64,000 nt of DNA, from assembly GCA_024235835.1 (NCBI GenBank), contig JACKLQ010000001.1, positions 1,116,001 to 1,180,000 of the forward strand, given 5' to 3'. Shown here piece by piece: positions 60,962 to 64,000 of the stretch. Source of the stretch: Thiobacillus sp. (GTDB lineage Bacteria; Pseudomonadota; Gammaproteobacteria; Burkholderiales; Thiobacillaceae). The position numbers and the translations under genes are program-made. The notes beneath the pieces are model-generated. The model did no database searches and was not told where the DNA came from. It saw nothing but the letters and a program-made list of their open reading frames with translations. Positions within the stretch are counted from its first letter, which is position 1; each line of letters starts with the position of its first letter.

Positions 60962-62302
60962 TTACAGCACGTATCTTGCCAAATCCTCGCTGGCCGCCAA
61001 ATCCTTAAGTCGCGCATCCACATAGGCGGCGTCGATGCGCACCGTCGCCCCATCGCGCTTGTCGGCGTCGAAGGAAAGCTCGTCCAGCAGGCGCTCCATG
61101 ACGGTGTACAGGCGGCGGGCGCCGATGTTCTCGGTGCGCTCGTTCACGCTCCAGGCGATCTCCGCCAGGCGGTGGATGGCGTCGTCGGCGAATTCCAGCT
61201 TCACGCCTTCCGTGTCCATGAGGGCCTGGTACTGGCGCGTCAGGCAGGCGTCGGTGGACGTGAGGATACGCTCGAAGTCCGCCACCCCCAGGCTGGTGAG
61301 TTCCACGCGGATGGGGAAGCGGCCCTGCATCTCCGGGATCAGGTCCGAGGGCTTGGACAGATGGAAGGCGCCGCTGGCGATGAACAGGATGTGGTCCGTC
61401 TTCACCATGCCGAACTTGGTGGACACGGTGGCGCCCTCCACCAGGGGCAACAGGTCCCGCTGCACGCCCTGGCGGGAGACGTCCGGCCCCTGGCCCTCCC
61501 GGCCGGCGATCTTGTCGATCTCGTCGAGGAAGACGATGCCGTTCTGTTCCACGTTCTTCAGGGCCGCCAGCTTGATCTCCTCCTCGTTCACCAGGCGGCC
61601 GGCCTCCTCGTCGGCGATGAGCTTCTGGGCCTCGCCGATCTTCAGCTTGCGCTTCTGGGTGCGGGCGCCGCCCAGGTTCTTGAACATGCCCTGGAGCTGG
61701 CTGGTGAGTTCCTCCATGCCCGGCGGGGCGAATATCTCCGCCTGCATGCCGGGGGCGGCCACGTCCAGTTCGATCTCCTTGTCGTCGAGGCTGCCCTCCC
61801 GCAGCATCTTGCGGAATTTCTGCCGCGTGGCGGATTCCTCCTTCTCCGCCGCCGTGGTCCTGGCGTCCAGTTCCCAGGACTCCCGGGCGCCGGGCAGCAG
61901 GGCGTCCAGGATGCGGTCCTCGGCGGCCTCCTCGGCCCGCAGGCGCACCTTGCGGGTGGCCTCTTCCCGCTCCTGCTTCACGGCGATCTCCATGAGGTCG
62001 CGGATGATGCTGTCCACGTCCTTGCCCACGTAGCCCACCTCGGTGAACTTGGTGGCCTCCACCTTGATGAAAGGCGCCCCGGAGAGCCGCGCCAGGCGGC
62101 GGGCGATCTCGGTCTTGCCCACGCCCGTGGGGCCGATCATGAGGATGTTCTTGGGCGTGATCTCCTGGCGCAGGCCGTCCGCCACGCGCATGCGGCGCCA
62201 GCGGTTGCGCAGGGCGATGGCGCAGGCCCGCTTGGCCGCCTGCTGGCCGACGATGTGCTTGTCCAGTTCGTGGACGATTTCCTGGGGGGTCATCTGGGTC
62301 AT
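60962..62302 (-). CDS. hslU: HslU ATPase subunit of HslUV protease
   Basis: 446 residues from ATG 62302. MTPQEIVHELDKHIVGQQAAK starts the AAA+ domain, with Walker A GPTGVGKTE, pore-1 motif GYVGKD and Walker B GIVFLDEIDKIAG. The I domain lies in the middle (about 110-240). The arginine-finger region and C-domain follow, ending ASEDLARYVL, the tail that docks into HslV. HslU alone has no protease activity. In most proteobacteria hslV is directly upstream; here upstream DNA is a repeat and then a gene on the other strand. HslV may be elsewhere. Confidence 0.97.
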   Translation of the reverse strand: MTQMTPQEIVHELDKHIVGQQAAKRACAIALRNRWRRMRVADGLRQEITPKNILMIGPTGVGKTEIARRLARLSGAPFIKVEATKFTEVGYVGKDVDSIIRDLMEIAVKQEREEATRKVRLRAEEAAEDRILDALLPGARESWELDARTTAAEKEESATRQKFRKMLREGSLDDKEIELDVAAPGMQAEIFAPPGMEELTSQLQGMFKNLGGARTQKRKLKIGEAQKLIADEEAGRLVNEEEIKLAALKNVEQNGIVFLDEIDKIAGREGQGPDVSRQGVQRDLLPLVEGATVSTKFGMVKTDHILFIASGAFHLSKPSDLIPEMQGRFPIRVELTSLGVADFERILTSTDACLTRQYQALMDTEGVKLEFADDAIHRLAEIAWSVNERTENIGARRLYTVMERLLDELSFDADKRDGATVRIDAAYVDARLKDLAASEDLARYVL

Positions 62303-62434
62303 GATGAAAACTGTCTGGAGCGAAGGTGGATTATCCCCGAAGCCGTCACCACTCCGGGACCCGTCAGGGTCTATAGTTGCACCAAAACCAGCGGGCATGG
62401 CGAATTGCCATCCCCCGCGTGTCATGAACCCACT

Positions 62435-62508
62435 GGTAGGAGCGCCGCTCGCGGCGCGAACCCACGATAGGGCAAGAATCCATTCGGCCTGCAAGCGGGC
62501 CTCCTACC
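62435..62508. repeat. BIME-like repeat, copy 1
   Basis: GGTAGGAGCGCCGCTCGCGG, continuing CGCGAA, then a 20-base spacer, then TTCGGCCTGCAAGCGGGCCTCCTACC. The ends GGTAGGA/TCCTACC are inverted and GCGCCG-CTCG-CGGCGC is a hairpin. A second copy lies at 63127-63202. Confidence 0.85.
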
Positions 62509-62543
62509 GGGTTGTTCCACGTTAAGCAAGGAGGAGACGGACC

Positions 62544-62999
62544 ATGGCCAATCCCACGGTTTTCCCGTGCGGCGCCCTCTGCCTGGCGGCCCTGGTCGCG
62601 GGCGTATCCGCCCAGGCCGGCGAGCCGGGCATCACCCGCTCCGGCGACCTGGAAATGCGCTGCCTGGCCCTGCCCACCAGCGAACTGACCCCTGAAGCGG
62701 CGCGGGAATACAACGTGGCCCGGGACCCCCGGCGGGGCCTGCTCACGGTCACCATCCAGCGCCATCAGGGCCCGGGCAAGGCCAAGCCCCTCCAGGCCCA
62801 GGTCTTCGCCGGCGCCATCAACCAGGCCAACATCGTCTCCACCATCCCGGTGCGTGAGGTGCAGCAGGGCGACACGGTGTACTACCTGGGGGAGTTCCAC
62901 GTGACGCCGCCGGACACCCTGCGCTTCCTGGTAAACGCCAACACCCTTCACGGCAGGCCCCTGAAGGCGGAATTCACCCGGGCCTTCGGCGCGCCTTGA
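62544..62999 (+). CDS. DUF4426 exported protein
   Basis: 151 residues. Signal peptide MANPTVFPCGALCLAALVAGVSAQA. DUF4426 pattern: MRCLALPTSELTPEAAREYNVARDPRRGLLTVTIQ, VQAQVFAGAINQANIVSTIPV, DTVYYLGEFHVTPPDTLRF and a LKAEFTRAFG end. A beta-sandwich periplasmic protein, function unknown. AAGGAGGAGACGGACC precedes the ATG. The next, broken gene starts 8 bases after this stop, and a BIME splits it. Confidence 0.92.
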   Translation: MANPTVFPCGALCLAALVAGVSAQAGEPGITRSGDLEMRCLALPTSELTPEAAREYNVARDPRRGLLTVTIQRHQGPGKAKPLQAQVFAGAINQANIVSTIPVREVQQGDTVYYLGEFHVTPPDTLRFLVNANTLHGRPLKAEFTRAFGAP

Positions 63000-63007
63000 A
63001 CCCGCCC

Positions 63008-63335
63008 ATGGAACCCCTGCCGCCCTGGGCGGCCTGGCTGGCCCAGGACGCCGACGGGGCCCGGTGGTGTTACAAGGCGGAACCCGACCGTTCATGGCCA
63101 AGAGGCCACCCCCGCTGTTGAAACCGGGTAGGAGCGCCGCTCGCGGCGCGAACAGGGTGTCTTGGACGGACAAGGATTCGGCCCGCGAGCGGGCCTCCTG
63201 CCGCCTTATGTTTCACGGTAACCAGCCGACACCGGTTGGTACGAAAACGAGGTGGGGCGCTACCTGAAGGTGGGGCACGACGCCCCCAACCCGGCGTGGC
63301 GGGAAGCGCTCATCAGGCTGGAAGGCCGGCCGTAG
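63008..63335 (+). pseudogene. small gene split by a BIME insertion
   Basis: The front part (ATG 63008) reads MEPLPPWAAWLAQDADGARW, CYKAEPDRSWPRG and then a stop at 63121. Past the BIME (63127-63202), GWYENEVGRYLKVGHDAPNPAWREALIRLEGRP continues to TAG 63335 in a different frame. Together they look like one small protein of about 80 residues that was cut by the repeat. Neither half has a signal peptide. The exact original junction is not clear. Confidence 0.65.
63127..63202. repeat. BIME-like repeat, copy 2, inside the split gene
   Basis: GGTAGGAGCGCCGCTCGCGG then CGCGAA, spacer of about 29 bases, TTCGGCCCGCGAGCGGGCCTCCTGCC. Matches copy 1 (62435-62508) in both ends; the spacer differs. Confidence 0.85.
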
Positions 63336-63387
63336 GCAACTGACCCTTGTTCCGAAGAGATGTCGAGAAGGAAGCGCCCCATGCCCC

Positions 63388-64000
63388 TCATGCCCCCAAG
63401 GCATCCAGGGGACTCATCGCCCCCACCCCGCCCCGGTTGAGCACATGGGTGTAGATCATGGTGGTGGACACGTCCGCGTGCCCCAACAGCTCCTGCACGG
63501 TGCGGATGTCATGCCCCCGCTCCAGCAAATGGGTGGCAAAGCTGTGGCGCAGGCTGTGGCAGCTGGCCTTGCGCTCGATGCCCGCCCGCAGCACCCCGGC
63601 GCGAATCGCCTTCTGCACGCTGTCCTCATGCAGATGATGGCGGCGCGACACGCCTGAACGCGGGTCCACCGACAAGCGGCCGCTGGGAAACACGAACTGC
63701 CACCCCCACTCGCGCCCCGCCGCCGGATACTTGCGTGCCAGGGCATCCGGCAACACCACCTCGCCCCGGCCCTCGGCCAGATCCGCTTCATGCAGCCGGC
63801 GCACACCCTCCAGATGCGCTTTCAACCCCGGCACAAGCGCCAAAGGCAAGGGCACCACCCGGTCCTTGTCCCCCTTGCCCCGGCGCACCACGATGAGGTT
63901 GCGGTCAAATTCCACGTCCTGCACCCGCAGGCGCAGACACTCCAGCAGGCGCATGCCCGTGCCATACAACAACGCGGCAATCAGCCCATGCACGCCCTGC
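63388..64000 (-). CDS. intI: integron integrase IntI, C-terminal part (partial)
   Basis: A tyrosine recombinase that inserts and excises gene cassettes at attI/attC sites. The gene runs past the right edge; 203 residues are visible, in frame to position 64000. Marks: LLYGTGMRLLECLRLRVQDV (catalytic Arg), the IntI-specific extra helix ALARKYPAAGREWGWQFVFP, HSLRHSFATHLLERGHDIRT (His..Arg) and LGHADVSTTMIYTHVLN with the catalytic Tyr. The LARKYP-REWGWQ block is only found in integron integrases, not in ordinary XerC/D. The end SPLDALGA is usual. attI and cassettes would normally lie upstream of the gene, beyond position 64000. Confidence 0.97.
   Translation of the reverse strand, partial: QGVHGLIAALLYGTGMRLLECLRLRVQDVEFDRNLIVVRRGKGDKDRVVPLPLALVPGLKAHLEGVRRLHEADLAEGRGEVVLPDALARKYPAAGREWGWQFVFPSGRLSVDPRSGVSRRHHLHEDSVQKAIRAGVLRAGIERKASCHSLRHSFATHLLERGHDIRTVQELLGHADVSTTMIYTHVLNRGGVGAMSPLDALGA

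Overview
The window is a 64 kb stretch of GC-rich chromosome from a Gram-negative proteobacterium, most likely a betaproteobacterium with a respiratory, sulfur-handling lifestyle (inference). The signs are class Ia nrdA/nrdB, HslU, an MscS channel, LemA/TPM proteins, a TonB receptor, a di-heme peroxidase, a 12-heme cytochrome c, a SoxY-like carrier, two periplasmic DsrE proteins and an integron-type integrase. No rRNA, tRNA or CRISPR array was seen. Intergenic spaces carry many short palindromic repeats.

Layout. 1-2.3 kb: nrdA end, an HDOD gene and nrdB in one operon. 2.3-4.5 kb: an accessory patch with a small unknown ORF, HigBA, a 13-bp tandem array, a hisD 3' fragment and a TumE/TumA pair, bracketed by inverted copies of one short motif. 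4.5-19.4 kb: mostly single housekeeping, redox and envelope genes (SRAP, cytochrome c peroxidase, FMN reductase, DdpX, Spy-like protein, PrxQ, AEC transporter, a papain-like protease fused to an alpha/beta-hydrolase-like domain, YidB, DUF4197). 19.5-29 kb: metalloproteases, a decayed sugar kinase, an IS110/IS1111 transposase, a DsrE gene whose stop codon abuts a 130-bp MITE-like element, a nitroreductase, a small cytochrome, a BepA-like protease, a collapsed aldehyde dehydrogenase and a thioredoxin-HEAT fusion. 29-36 kb: envelope genes (PagL-like, LemA, two TPM proteins, EipA-like), a GST and a decayed gene-poor patch. 36-46 kb: SoxY-like protein, K+ channel with DUF6394, DsrE, phosphoesterase, monooxygenase, MscS, OmpA-like protein, glycine-zipper protein and RhlE. 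46-62 kb: SlyD-like lipoprotein, dodecaheme cytochrome c, MNT/HEPN toxin-antitoxin pair, sigma-54 regulator with its kinase, DegP-type protease, GAF/HD-GYP enzyme, a TonB receptor-YfiR-CHASE8 hybrid kinase operon, and hslU without hslV. 62.4-64 kb: two BIME-like repeats, one splitting a small gene, then an integron integrase running off the right edge.

How the genes work together. Three toxin-antitoxin modules, four relic genes (hisD, CZB, PfkB, SSADH), one IS and several repeat families show that the chromosome is being actively remodelled. The functional core is envelope and redox centred: periplasmic electron transfer, peroxide defence, envelope proteolysis with a two-component system beside it, ion channels, and signalling by HD-GYP and hybrid kinase. 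The best leads are the protease-hydrolase fusion, the dodecaheme cytochrome, the TonB-YfiR-CHASE8 operon, the mirrored-repeat island with TumEA, and the integron whose cassettes should lie beyond position 64000.
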